IMG/VR virus record: IMGVR_UViG_3300022701_000154
Coordinates: 1-29,843 of that record
Length of the DNA: 29,843 bases
Origin: a virus
Strand: one strand, 5' to 3'
The translations under genes were made by a program, and so were the position numbers. Position 1 is the first letter of the stretch. Every line of letters starts with the position of its first letter. This document shows positions 15,280 to 23,425 of the stretch, in pieces. The notes under the pieces are model-generated. The model was not told where the DNA came from. It worked only from the letters and a program-made list of their open reading frames with translations, and did not search any database.

Positions 15280-16377
15280 TTAATATCTAAATCCTGTTAT
15301 ATAAAATGCACCACTTGATGCTTGTGGTAATACAAATGGACACACAATTGGGTCGTCTGAGGGACAATTTGATATCCAAGAATGAATCACAACATGATTA
15401 TCCCAATCATTAGGGTTGACTTCTGAAATCGAACATTCATATCCTTCCAATCCAGAAAAATCAAGTTTCAATTTATAGTATTTGTTTTTATCAATAACGA
15501 TATTTGAACCAATGTTTTGTGACCAATTTGTAACATCCCCACCACCATACATGGTATTCACTAAATTATTATTATGATACATTCCAATTTCTTGTTTATA
15601 ATAAGCAGAATTAATACCATTAACACTTAAAATTACAGATGCTAAACCAATCATAAATAATACATCTGCTGTGCGGGTAAATATTATTTCTAAAGTAATA
15701 TCGTCTGCTCTATTCCATGTATGTGCTGCAAATTTAACACCCCTATTCCAACTATTGAAATTTGAAGTAAATCTTAAACCTTTTTCAGAATCTTGTGTTA
15801 CATTAATTCCATTTGTCATTTCCAAACCTAATAATCCAATGTCTTCTGTTCTTAAATCAACAATTGTTTTTGCTTTTACTGAAATTTCTTCATAGCCAGA
15901 GTCTTTTGAATGTAATTGGTCATTATTAACAATTATATTAAACAACCCTTCTTCGCTTCCAACAGTGATTTCCGATAATATTTTTTTTGGTGAAACAAAA
16001 TATGTTGTATTAACAAAATTTTCTTGTCCTGATATTTCTACTGTTGAAAATGGTGAAAAATTAATTCCTTCTATTTCAACAACTTGTGTTTTATTTGGTA
16101 GAAATTCACTATTATTTACTTTATCAACATGTGGTTCAAGGTCTAAACCAGACAACAAACCATCTTCCGAATAAAAAGTCTTGATAGTTGTTTCGTCATT
16201 AACTGTAACACCAGAAATTTCTTCATCATAACGATAAAAAAACGGGTTTTGTCCAGTTGGAAACACATAATCAACCTCCACTTCAAATTCATTTTCTTTT
16301 AAATCTAAGTATTCTTCACCACTAATTTCAATAATGGAATTATTTCTGTTTCTATCTACTTTTACTATATACCCCAT
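15280..16377 (-). CDS. Tail fibre: anchor domain, IPT/TIG-like domain and lectin-like C-terminus (365 aa)
   Basis: Three parts are visible. Residues 1-80 resemble the N-terminal anchor of the neighbouring 635-aa and 859-aa fibres: VFPTGQ...VTVNDETTIKTFY against FVPTNQ...IVPNDQATIDEYL. Residues about 92-155 match an IPT/TIG immunoglobulin-like domain (LPNKTQVVEIEGINFSPFSTVEISG, later GLFNIIVNND). Residues about 170-365 have the composition of a concanavalin/LamG-like jelly roll (ITLEIIFTRT, VLFMIGLASVILSVNG, KYYKLKLDFSGLEGYECSI, ending GAFYITGFRY), a plausible glycan-binding head. It follows the 635-aa fibre by 4 bases, so all the fibres are probably on one transcript. Its role is presumably host-surface binding or a tail decoration. 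The lectin call is by composition and order of strands only. Confidence 0.82.
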   Translation of the reverse strand: MGYIVKVDRNRNNSIIEISGEEYLDLKENEFEVEVDYVFPTGQNPFFYRYDEEISGVTVNDETTIKTFYSEDGLLSGLDLEPHVDKVNNSEFLPNKTQVVEIEGINFSPFSTVEISGQENFVNTTYFVSPKKILSEITVGSEEGLFNIIVNNDQLHSKDSGYEEISVKAKTIVDLRTEDIGLLGLEMTNGINVTQDSEKGLRFTSNFNSWNRGVKFAAHTWNRADDITLEIIFTRTADVLFMIGLASVILSVNGINSAYYKQEIGMYHNNNLVNTMYGGGDVTNWSQNIGSNIVIDKNKYYKLKLDFSGLEGYECSISEVNPNDWDNHVVIHSWISNCPSDDPIVCPFVLPQASSGAFYITGFRY

Positions 16378-16381
16378 AACT

Positions 16382-18289
16382 TTATGTTCCTAAATATTTC
16401 ATTCTTACAAATGACGCACCTGCTTTTGTTAAAGTACTATTATCATCACCCAATCTAAATCCAACAATTTCAACAAATTCGTTTGCATTTAAACTAATAG
16501 TACAAGGTGGTAATGTATTATTGTTATCATCATTACTTGCGTTTCTACTATAATTAGCAGTTAATGTTTTCTCATATAATGTTGTTCCTTGCCATCTAAC
16601 TTGAATACCAGTTGTTGAACGACTATTTGTTTGGTTATCCGAATTAATATTGTATGATATTTCATATAATCCAGTTACATTTACTGTAATTGTCGATGTT
16701 CCTGCAACATGAGTAAAATAATTCGTATCAATATATTCATTAGTACCCCACAATATTGCTATTGGAGAAATATTATTTAATTGTTGACCACCAGTTGAAT
16801 CAATTAACTCAAGTAATTTACTTGAACCTACTCCCTCTCCTAAAGATACCGTTGCTTTTCCACCACCATTATCTGTAACTTCAAAATTATCATCAAAATT
16901 TAATGTTCCATGTGGAGTATTGGCAACATTAACATTATTTTCTTGTAATATTATGGTATTTCCACTACTACTGCCACCACCAGAATCACCTTTTTCACCT
17001 TTTAAACCTTGCCATTTAGTGACAATCATTGTTGCATCTGCATTAACATCTTGATTAGCCAATAACCCTTGTGTTTGTAATGTTACATAATCACCTGCTG
17101 TTAAATTAGTTAAAAAGGTTCTTGTAACTGGAATCCAAATGGCAGATGCATCTGAGATAGCATTACTACCATTAATAACTGTGCTATCATTAACTCTTAC
17201 TCTTGCTTCTGCTTCATCATCGACTTCAAAATGATAGTAAATCATATATAATCCACTTTCAAAAACAAATATTCTATCAGTATTGGTAGTATTATGTTCA
17301 ATTACAGTTGGGTCGTTTTCAATATCTGTTGTATCAAAATTAAAATCTGCCCAAGAAGCGGGTATATTATTTACAGCAGTGCTTTGACGAACTTGTACTG
17401 ATTTCAACTCACCAGTTTCACCAGTAATTGAAGAAAGTGGAATTTCTAAATCTTCAACCTGACCATCATTTGTAAATGTTGCCACATTACCTTCTGTTGC
17501 TGATGGTACTTTATCAATTTTATTTGCCGTTTGACCACTTACCGTTGCAATATTTGTTGTATTCGTATCTGTTTGTCCTGAAACAGTATCTAAATCAGTT
17601 TCAATGTTAGATATTCTATTATCTGTTGTTGCAGTGTAACCAGTAAAAACGGTATTTGGTACAACAGGAATTCCTGCCGTTCCACCTGAAACAGGTACAC
17701 CATATACCATAACTGAATGGTCTGTATCAACTAAAACATCTGGTGATGTACCATTATCACCTTCACCCATTTCAACTCTAAAACCATTTATTGTCACATT
17801 AGAAATCTGACTGTTTGTATCTGTAGTTGTACCAAATGGTTGTGCAAAAACACCATAATCTGATGTTGATGCAGGAATATCAAAAGTATAGTCATATGTA
17901 CCTATAGAAACCCTGTTAACAGATAAATTAAAACCATCATCAAATGTTCCGTTTGCTTGTGTTTTTGAAAAAGCATATAACGGAACTTCTGTAGATAATT
18001 GTTCTATTTGTTGGTGTGTTGTTGCGGTATAACCAGTAAATGTTCCTAAATTAATGGGGTTTTCTGGTTGTGGTGGTTGGGTAGCATCTAAATATTCATC
18101 AATTGTTGCTTGGTCATTAGGCACAATACTACCACCATCCTCTTTCCAAAGATATAAAGGTTGGTTTGTTGGAACAAATTGACTTGTTAATATTTCACCC
18201 GTATTAGGTGGCAAAGGAGCGAATGAAGTATCGCTCCTACCTGTCAATGTATTATTGAATAATGTGGTATATATAAAATATTCTGCCAT
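16382..18289 (-). CDS. Tail fibre with two C1q/TNF-like jelly rolls (635 aa)
   Basis: Residues 1-80 are the shared anchor (YIYTT..., FVPTNQPLYLWKEDGG, IVPNDQATIDEYL), ending at the FTGYTATT tag also seen in the 859-aa fibre. A shaft follows with a second FTGYTATT and coiled-coil-like segments (residues about 215-265). Residues about 285-430 form one jelly-roll domain (DRIFVFESGLYMIYYHFEVDDEAEARVRVN, ...LTAGDYVTLQTQG). A short collagen-like piece (GLKGEKGDSGGG) and a FDDNFEVTDNGGGKATVSL linker lead to a second jelly roll at about 490-635 (GLYEISYNIN, NANEFVEIVGFRLGDD). Jelly rolls of this type trimerise and often bind receptors in phage fibres. There is a single Cys in 635 residues. The start is 18289, 18 bases after the 859-aa stop. 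Confidence 0.9.
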   Translation of the reverse strand: MAEYFIYTTLFNNTLTGRSDTSFAPLPPNTGEILTSQFVPTNQPLYLWKEDGGSIVPNDQATIDEYLDATQPPQPENPINLGTFTGYTATTHQQIEQLSTEVPLYAFSKTQANGTFDDGFNLSVNRVSIGTYDYTFDIPASTSDYGVFAQPFGTTTDTNSQISNVTINGFRVEMGEGDNGTSPDVLVDTDHSVMVYGVPVSGGTAGIPVVPNTVFTGYTATTDNRISNIETDLDTVSGQTDTNTTNIATVSGQTANKIDKVPSATEGNVATFTNDGQVEDLEIPLSSITGETGELKSVQVRQSTAVNNIPASWADFNFDTTDIENDPTVIEHNTTNTDRIFVFESGLYMIYYHFEVDDEAEARVRVNDSTVINGSNAISDASAIWIPVTRTFLTNLTAGDYVTLQTQGLLANQDVNADATMIVTKWQGLKGEKGDSGGGSSSGNTIILQENNVNVANTPHGTLNFDDNFEVTDNGGGKATVSLGEGVGSSKLLELIDSTGGQQLNNISPIAILWGTNEYIDTNYFTHVAGTSTITVNVTGLYEISYNINSDNQTNSRSTTGIQVRWQGTTLYEKTLTANYSRNASNDDNNNTLPPCTISLNANEFVEIVGFRLGDDNSTLTKAGASFVRMKYLGT

Positions 18290-18306
18290 TAATCATTATT
18301 TACGTA

Positions 18307-20886
18307 TTATTGTAATGTTCCCTTTTTCTTAATCAACAATGAACCGTTTGGTGCAGAGTCTGCATCGCCACCACCACCAGTTCTAAATGCAATTAAAGTT
18401 AATTCATCACCAGCAGTTAAACTTAAATTAATTGTTGGTATTGCAACACTACCTGCTTGACCAACACTTGTTGTAAATCCTGCTGCTGCTGTATTATCAA
18501 TAATAGTTCCATTCACAACAATATTAGCACCAATCGCCTTATCTTGACCACCACCAGTTTGATTAAATGGAATGTTATATGAAACTTCATAATCACCCGT
18601 TTCATTAATTGTAATTACTGTTCCACCAGTATAAGTATACGCTGAACCAACAGTAACACCAGTATGCCAAATAATACCTGTTGCAATTGTAGTGTTTAGA
18701 TTTGTACCACCAGTATGAATTACAAATAATTCATTTGACTGTGTACTTGCAGTATAACCTGTGAATATGTCTGTATCAAGTTTAGTGTCAGTTACACCTG
18801 AAATAAATGCTATATCGGCAGCGTTTGCTACTGTTTCAGCACTAACGGCTGCAATTGCTGCCGTATTACCTGATGTTTCACCAGATAAGAAAGCTATGTC
18901 TGCTGCATTTGTTGCAATATTACTTGCATTTGTAGAAATATCTGCCGTATTTCCAGAAGTTACGCCCGAAATGAATTGAATATCATTTTCAATTCCAGTA
19001 ATTGTAACATCAGTTGCAGCAGTATAACCAGTGAATGTATCTTCTGTTACATATGTTTGTCCTGTTATACCAGAAACTGATGATTCAAGATTTTCAATTC
19101 TTGTTGTGTTTGAATCAGTAACACCTGAAATGAATGCTAAGTCAGCACTTGTTTGGGCAGTATATGAGTTAAATGTACTATCTAATACCACACCAGTTAC
19201 ATCTAATTGAGTACCTGACCATGAAAGATTATCGCCAGCTATTGATGCACCGTCTAATGATATTACATTTGAAGTTATATCAATACCCACACCTGCGGTA
19301 AAACTACCTGCTTCGCTGAATTGTGTAAATGTTAATGGTGTAGTACCAACAGAAATTGGGTCTTGAGTAACTAAAACCCAACCAGAAGATGCATTTGTCG
19401 AACCTGTCTCAACAAATGTGAATGCCCCTGATGTTACATTTGGATTATCAAAATCAATAGCTCTACTAAAAGTATTAGTTCCATTAGAATATATATAAAT
19501 ACCATTATCTTCGGGTGCACTATCTTGATTTTTAACCAACACTCTATCACCATCTTGTACAGTATATCCATCAATAGTACCACCAAACGTACCACCACCT
19601 AAATCAATATCAGTATTACCAGAAGTTGTTGCTGCTCTTACCGATTCTTTTAAATCAAGACCTGCTGCAACAGCATCTACATATCCTTTATCAACTAATG
19701 AACGATTTACAAATTGTGGGCTATAATCCCCCGCATATCGTAAACCACCATTTGCACCTAAATCAGTAATTGTTGAAACACCGCTAAAAGATAAACCAAA
19801 CGCACCTAAATTACTTAATGATAATGTAAAACCAGAAGCACCATCAACAGCAGTGTTTTCTATTAATGTACCACCAAGTTTTATATCACGACCTGATGCA
19901 GTTAAACCATTGGTCGCACCTGTAATTGCAGCATCTATTATTGGTTGAGTATCACCTGTATATGTATCGAAAATGGTAGTATCAAGTTTTGTATCGGTAA
20001 CACCTGAAATGAACGCTATGTCGGCAGCATTTGTTGCAATATCTTCTGTATTACCAGAAGTTACACCTGAAATGAATTGAATATCAGCAGTTATACCAGA
20101 AGTGACACCAGAAATAAATTGAATGTCAGCAGTTATACCAGAAGTGACACCAGAAATAAATTGAATGTCAGCAGTATTTTGGTCTGTAATACCTGAAATG
20201 AATGCAATGTCTGCTTCGACACCAGCAGTTAAACCTGAAAGTTCAATGTCAACATCTGGAAGACCTTCTGTTCTTTGCAATGAAAGAATTGTACCTGCTA
20301 ATGTTCCACCAGAAACAACACCATCGGTATTTCCAGTACTAACAATGGTAACAGTTAAATCTGGAAGACCTTCTGTTCTTTGAAGTGTTAATGTTGACCC
20401 AACATAAGTCATGCCTGACACATAAATATCTTGGGTGGCTGCTGAAAGCGCAACACCAGTATCTACTAAATTACCAGACACATCAAATGTACCTAAATTA
20501 CCAGTTGCACCAGTTACAATATTAATCTTACCATCTAAATCAGTTTGAGTTTGTGCCGTATATGCATTAAATATAGTTGTATCAACCTTACCATCTAAAT
20601 CAGTTTGAGTTTGTGCCGTGTAACCAGTAAATACACTATATAATACTGGATCGTCAGGACCGATTGGATTAATAAAATTCAAATAATTCTCAATATTTGA
20701 ATCTATATTGGGTACAACATCTGTTCCACCTGTTACTCTCCAAAGATACAATGGTTGTATCTCAGGAATTACGAAATCTGAAAATAATGAAGCCTCATTC
20801 ACTCCGGGATCATCAATTGTACTTTCTCTTACAATTGTTTCTGCGTATGTTGTTCCAGTGCTGTAAATTAAATATCTAAATGCCAT
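18307..20886 (-). CDS. Long tail fibre with 14-residue repeats and jelly-roll tip (859 aa)
   Basis: Domains in order: anchor (1-85; IPEIQPLYLWRVTGG); two copies of [FY]TAQTQTDLDGK (about 89-120); beta-rich shaft with the repeated TLQRTEGLPD / SLQRTEGLPD (166-213); a run of ADIxFISGVTxxxT repeats (225-300), two encoded by identical DNA; a conserved phage tail domain (395-545; VDKGYVDAVAAGLDLKESV, DGDRVLVKNQ...NGIYIY, GAFTFVETGS); a second run of FISGVT/FLSGET repeats (about 570-715); and a C1q/TNF-like tip (about 725-859; GDYEVSYNIPFNQTGG, LTAGDELTLIAFRTGGGG). I see no Cys. The 14-residue period and hydrophobic spacing suit a trimeric shaft. It most likely acts as a receptor-binding fibre. Confidence 0.92.
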   Translation of the reverse strand: MAFRYLIYSTGTTYAETIVRESTIDDPGVNEASLFSDFVIPEIQPLYLWRVTGGTDVVPNIDSNIENYLNFINPIGPDDPVLYSVFTGYTAQTQTDLDGKVDTTIFNAYTAQTQTDLDGKINIVTGATGNLGTFDVSGNLVDTGVALSAATQDIYVSGMTYVGSTLTLQRTEGLPDLTVTIVSTGNTDGVVSGGTLAGTILSLQRTEGLPDVDIELSGLTAGVEADIAFISGITDQNTADIQFISGVTSGITADIQFISGVTSGITADIQFISGVTSGNTEDIATNAADIAFISGVTDTKLDTTIFDTYTGDTQPIIDAAITGATNGLTASGRDIKLGGTLIENTAVDGASGFTLSLSNLGAFGLSFSGVSTITDLGANGGLRYAGDYSPQFVNRSLVDKGYVDAVAAGLDLKESVRAATTSGNTDIDLGGGTFGGTIDGYTVQDGDRVLVKNQDSAPEDNGIYIYSNGTNTFSRAIDFDNPNVTSGAFTFVETGSTNASSGWVLVTQDPISVGTTPLTFTQFSEAGSFTAGVGIDITSNVISLDGASIAGDNLSWSGTQLDVTGVVLDSTFNSYTAQTSADLAFISGVTDSNTTRIENLESSVSGITGQTYVTEDTFTGYTAATDVTITGIENDIQFISGVTSGNTADISTNASNIATNAADIAFLSGETSGNTAAIAAVSAETVANAADIAFISGVTDTKLDTDIFTGYTASTQSNELFVIHTGGTNLNTTIATGIIWHTGVTVGSAYTYTGGTVITINETGDYEVSYNIPFNQTGGGQDKAIGANIVVNGTIIDNTAAAGFTTSVGQAGSVAIPTINLSLTAGDELTLIAFRTGGGGDADSAPNGSLLIKKKGTLQ
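20087..20170 (-). repeat. Two identical tandem 42-bp units in the 859-aa fibre
   Basis: Bases 20087-20128 and 20129-20170 are identical. Each encodes one 14-residue shaft unit (ADIQFISGVTSGIT). Exact identity at the DNA level, beside degenerate neighbouring units, points to a recent duplication or slippage that lengthens the fibre. Confidence 0.95.
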
Positions 20887-20911
20887 TTTCTTATTGTTTT
20901 ATCTCTCTTAA

Positions 20912-21952
20912 TTATATTTTCTCTATTTTTAACCATGAACCATCTGGTATTGTCAACACACTACCAGAACTTCCAATTCTAAATGCTATTAATTCGATAT
21001 AATCACCATTTAATAACGCCACTTTATATGGTGACATGACGTTTGTTAGTGCGTCATTTGTTGTATTTCTTGAATATGAACTACTACTCATTGGTGTTAT
21101 ATCAATATTTCCGTTTTTTCTTATTAAAGAACCAATTTGTTTTCTTGAATTAGTTTGATTCTCACTATTCAATACATAACTTATTGTAAAATCTGTATCT
21201 TCTTCTATATAAATACGAGAACCCCCTGTAAAGTTTAGGGATGTTCCTGTATATTCTGTTGTTGTCCATTCAATAGGTGTATTAATAATTGTATTTACTT
21301 CTGTACCACCTGATATATCTTTTAATTGTAATGGTATTATTCTATCTTGCTTAGTTGCAGTTATTGCAGAAAGTGTTGCAACATCACTTTGAAGTTGAGT
21401 GATATCATTTTCAATACCAACCAATCTTAATTCCGTTGTTGCCGAATAACCAGTAAAACCACTTATTGTTAAATATGTATTTGGTGCAGTAACACCAGTG
21501 TAGAAATTAAAAATTGATTCATCAACTTTACCATCAATGTCTGTTAGTAATGCTACTGTACCATCTTTATCTTGCCATGTATATTGTCTAAATGTACCAC
21601 CAGTTATACCACTGGTGATAAATTCTATTCCTTTTGTTGGGTCAGTACCATCATATACTTGGAAATTATCTGAATCAAAAAAGGATGGTATATCTCCCAA
21701 CCTATACCATGTAAGTCCATTAGAAAAATAAAGACCTGCTTCTTTTCTATTTAACACATAATCTCCTTCTGATTCTTTAACAAGATAGGTTTTACCGTTA
21801 AATGCGGATGGAGGACTTGGTAAACTTGAATAGTTAAGTACTTCGGGATATGTTGCCCCCGAAGTCGTACCCGTACTCCCTGTACCACCACCGATGTCGG
21901 GAACAAACAAAAATACACGTCCTGATAATAAATCTATTGCGAATGTTGCCAT
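20912..21952 (-). CDS. Tail fibre with jelly-roll C-terminus (346 aa)
   Basis: The N-terminus MATFAIDLLSGRVFLFV is typical of phage fibre or head-fibre-like proteins. Next is a YPEVLNYSSLPSPPSAFNGKTY...GLYFSNGLTWYRL region, then DKDGTVALLTDIDGK, an FTGYSATT tag and a short coiled coil (RLVGIENDITQLQSDVATL). Residues about 205-346 form a C1q/TNF-like jelly roll homologous to the tips of the 635- and 859-aa fibres (FTISYVLNSENQTNSRKQIG, LNGDYIELIAFRIGSSG). I see no Cys. I chose the start at 21952 rather than the upstream in-frame ATG at 22012: the first 20 residues of the longer frame are encoded across the terminator tail and the boundary element at 21971-21981 and look non-coding. It is the first gene after the terminator at 22004-22027. 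Confidence 0.9.
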   Translation of the reverse strand: MATFAIDLLSGRVFLFVPDIGGGTGSTGTTSGATYPEVLNYSSLPSPPSAFNGKTYLVKESEGDYVLNRKEAGLYFSNGLTWYRLGDIPSFFDSDNFQVYDGTDPTKGIEFITSGITGGTFRQYTWQDKDGTVALLTDIDGKVDESIFNFYTGVTAPNTYLTISGFTGYSATTELRLVGIENDITQLQSDVATLSAITATKQDRIIPLQLKDISGGTEVNTIINTPIEWTTTEYTGTSLNFTGGSRIYIEEDTDFTISYVLNSENQTNSRKQIGSLIRKNGNIDITPMSSSSYSRNTTNDALTNVMSPYKVALLNGDYIELIAFRIGSSGSVLTIPDGSWLKIEKI

Positions 21953-21970
21953 ATAAAAAACATAGTTTCT

Positions 21971-21981
21971 TATAAATACTA
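21971..21981 (-). promoter_or_regulatory. Boundary element TAGTATTTATA (copy 5)
   Basis: Exact consensus copy placed between the terminator at 22004-22027 and the 346-aa start, ending 18 bases before the ATG. As with copy 4, its position just after a terminator favours promoter activity. Confidence 0.65.
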
Positions 21982-21989
21982 TATTTTTC

Positions 21990-22027
21990 TGTTTAAAATA
22001 AAAAAGGAGCAATGATTATTGCCCCTT
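21990..22027 (-). terminator. Rho-independent terminator between the 117-aa and 346-aa genes
   Basis: The coding strand reads AAGGGGCAAT-AATC-ATTGCTCCTT (22018-22027 pairs with 22004-22013), a 10-bp stem with one G-U pair and a 4-base loop, then TTTTATTTTAAAC. It separates the adhesin module from the tail-fibre module. Confidence 0.88.
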
Positions 22028-22049
22028 AAAAATAAATTTATATTATTTT

Positions 22050-22403
22050 TTATAGATACGGTAATAATGATCTTTCTGTCCATTTATAACGATACCATTG
22101 ACCACCATATGCATACTCTTGATACCACACATTTCCAATCTGTTGTATTCTTCTAATTTTCCAAACAGGATCAGATTCATCCGAACCAAATTCTGCCCAT
22201 CCAAGATAGTAAAGAAAGTCATTTACTTCATCTATACGTGTTGGTACTTCATCTTTTATAATAACCGTAGGACGACCATGTGCATCTGTTCCTTCCGTAT
22301 CATAACGTTCAGGAGCAGTATTTGTACCAATCGCTCTGAATTTATTAAAAGTATCTCTTCCCGATGCTTTATTACCTACGTCACCACCACCATCATTTGC
22401 CAT
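22050..22403 (-). CDS. Small conserved tail-associated protein (117 aa)
   Basis: No named family. The N-terminal half is polar and Gly/Asp-rich (MANDGGGDVGNKASGRDTFNKF, then AHGRPTVIIKDEVPTRIDEVNDFLYYLGWAEF). The C-terminal third is a compact aromatic beta unit, DPVWKIRRIQQIGNVWYQEYAYGGQWYRYKWTERSLLPYL. From memory, W-K-I-R-R-I...W-x-x-x-Y-A-x-G-x-x-x-[FY]-x-Y-x-W endings are frequent in small phage proteins next to fibre genes. I cannot verify this here. A fibre connector or assembly factor is a reasonable guess. A boundary-element variant is 13 bases upstream, and the terminator follows the stop. Confidence 0.82.
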   Translation of the reverse strand: MANDGGGDVGNKASGRDTFNKFRAIGTNTAPERYDTEGTDAHGRPTVIIKDEVPTRIDEVNDFLYYLGWAEFGSDESDPVWKIRRIQQIGNVWYQEYAYGGQWYRYKWTERSLLPYL

Positions 22404-22416
22404 AGTTGTATTTTAT

Positions 22417-22428
22417 TATAAATAGTTA
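22417..22428 (-). promoter_or_regulatory. Boundary element variant TAACTATTTATA (copy 6)
   Basis: C replaces G at the fourth consensus base. It ends 13 bases before the 117-aa start, in the 25-base gap after the 104-aa gene. Confidence 0.45.
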
Positions 22429-22743
22429 TTATTGAATAATTTCTACATTGCCCTCTCCAACATATGTTTCTAAATATGCTTTTGTGTCAATATGAACTTG
22501 TGTTGGTGTTAACCCACTCATTTCTTCGGGAGTTAATTCTTTGGTGAAGTTTAATTGTGGAATTTCTATTGGTCTATATGATGTAAGACCACCAATATAT
22601 GCTCCCTCATTTCTCCAAACTTTCATAGAAACACTATAAGAATCTTCTGTCATTGGAAAATATAACTCCATTTTTACATGTGATCCTGATGGAACAGAAG
22701 CACCATCTTTACTCGTTAAGTTTTTATTTATCTGTAATGCCAT
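22429..22743 (-). CDS. Small tail-module protein, paralogue of the 101-aa protein (104 aa)
   Basis: Function unknown. Aligned by eye it shares a framework with the product of 28846-29151: DGASVPSGSHVKMELYFP against DGSVVSAGAHISLEIEFP, then VWRNEGA against FFRNKQI, Pro-x-[EV]-I near residue 60, a [KL]-E-L-[TS]-x-E segment, an A-Y/A-F helix and a final V/C-E-I. Both are about 100 residues and probably all-beta with a C-terminal helix. They bracket the big fibre gene in the same module, so they may be fibre connectors, chaperones or decorations of two different fibres. The start is 22743; a boundary element lies 32 bases upstream after an unusually T-rich (coding strand A-rich) leader. Confidence 0.82.
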   Translation of the reverse strand: MALQINKNLTSKDGASVPSGSHVKMELYFPMTEDSYSVSMKVWRNEGAYIGGLTSYRPIEIPQLNFTKELTPEEMSGLTPTQVHIDTKAYLETYVGEGNVEIIQ

Positions 22744-22775
22744 TTTATTTTTTTTATTTTATTTTATTTATTTCA

Positions 22776-22786
22776 TATAAATACTA
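22776..22786 (-). promoter_or_regulatory. Boundary element TAGTATTTATA (copy 7)
   Basis: Exact consensus copy just after the stop of the glycosyltransferase gene, ending 32 bases before the 104-aa start. The intervening leader is almost pure A/T. Confidence 0.55.
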
Positions 22787-23425
22787 TTATAATATACAAT
22801 CACCAAAATTGTATTCCAAAATATTTGATTTATGAACACAACACCCATTCCTATTTTCATTTACATTTTGTCCGTGTATGATTTTTATTATGGGAATTTC
22901 AAATCGTTTAACTTTATATCGTAAACCATATTGACCCACAAATTTTAAATCTTCACCATAACCATCTACATTATAAATTAAATCCTTTTTTTTAAAGAAA
23001 AATGCATTTGGTGCAAATTGTTCTTTAGCAAGAACAGAATATTTTTGTGTATTACTATCATAGAAATAAATTCCTTTGGTAATTACACCATCATATTTAT
23101 CTCTGATAATTATTTCATGTAATGTCGAAATAAAATGTATTGGTTTTAAGTCATCATCATCCCATTGAACACAAATTTCACCACAATCAATCTTTTCTAA
23201 TAACTCATTTCTTAATTTAACAATACCAACTGTTTTGGTTTTATATTCTCTTATTGAATTATTTGGAAATAATTCTTTAATGGATTGTTTTCCTTGGTTT
23301 AAAATATGTAAAACCTTAAAAGGGTAATCTTGATCAAAAAAATTTTGAACTGATTTCCTGATCAAACTACCCCTTTGTTCTAATCCAACGGTTATCATTA
23401 AACCGTTTACATTTATATTATCCAT
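22787..23425 (-). CDS. Family 2-like (GT-A) glycosyltransferase (212 aa)
   Basis: The N-terminus gives the GT-A start: a beta strand, MITVGLEQRGSLIRKSVQNFFDQDYPFKVLHILNQG, with the typical R-x-x-x-[LI]-x-x-[ST]-[IV]-x-x-x-x-x-Q-x-Y spacing. Residues 65-95 carry V-G-I-V-K-L-R-N-E-L-L (family 2: 'K-x-x-A-R-N-x-G') and QWDDDDLKP, an acidic cluster at D89-D92 equivalent to the metal/nucleotide-sugar DXD site. At 212 aa it is short and lacks membrane segments, so it is probably soluble. It overlaps the stop of the 1506-aa fibre gene by 8 bases (ATGGATAA), which argues for coupled synthesis. That coupling suggests it modifies a fibre or another virion protein, though host-glycan modification is possible. 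Cys at 81, 85 and near the C-terminus may be incidental. Confidence 0.85.
   Translation of the reverse strand: MDNINVNGLMITVGLEQRGSLIRKSVQNFFDQDYPFKVLHILNQGKQSIKELFPNNSIREYKTKTVGIVKLRNELLEKIDCGEICVQWDDDDLKPIHFISTLHEIIIRDKYDGVITKGIYFYDSNTQKYSVLAKEQFAPNAFFFKKKDLIYNVDGYGEDLKFVGQYGLRYKVKRFEIPIIKIIHGQNVNENRNGCCVHKSNILEYNFGDCIL

Noticed and set aside
21953-22012. Upstream ATG at 22012 as the 346-aa fibre start
   Set aside because: The extra 20 codons cross the terminator tail and boundary element; MATFAIDLLSG is a typical fibre start.
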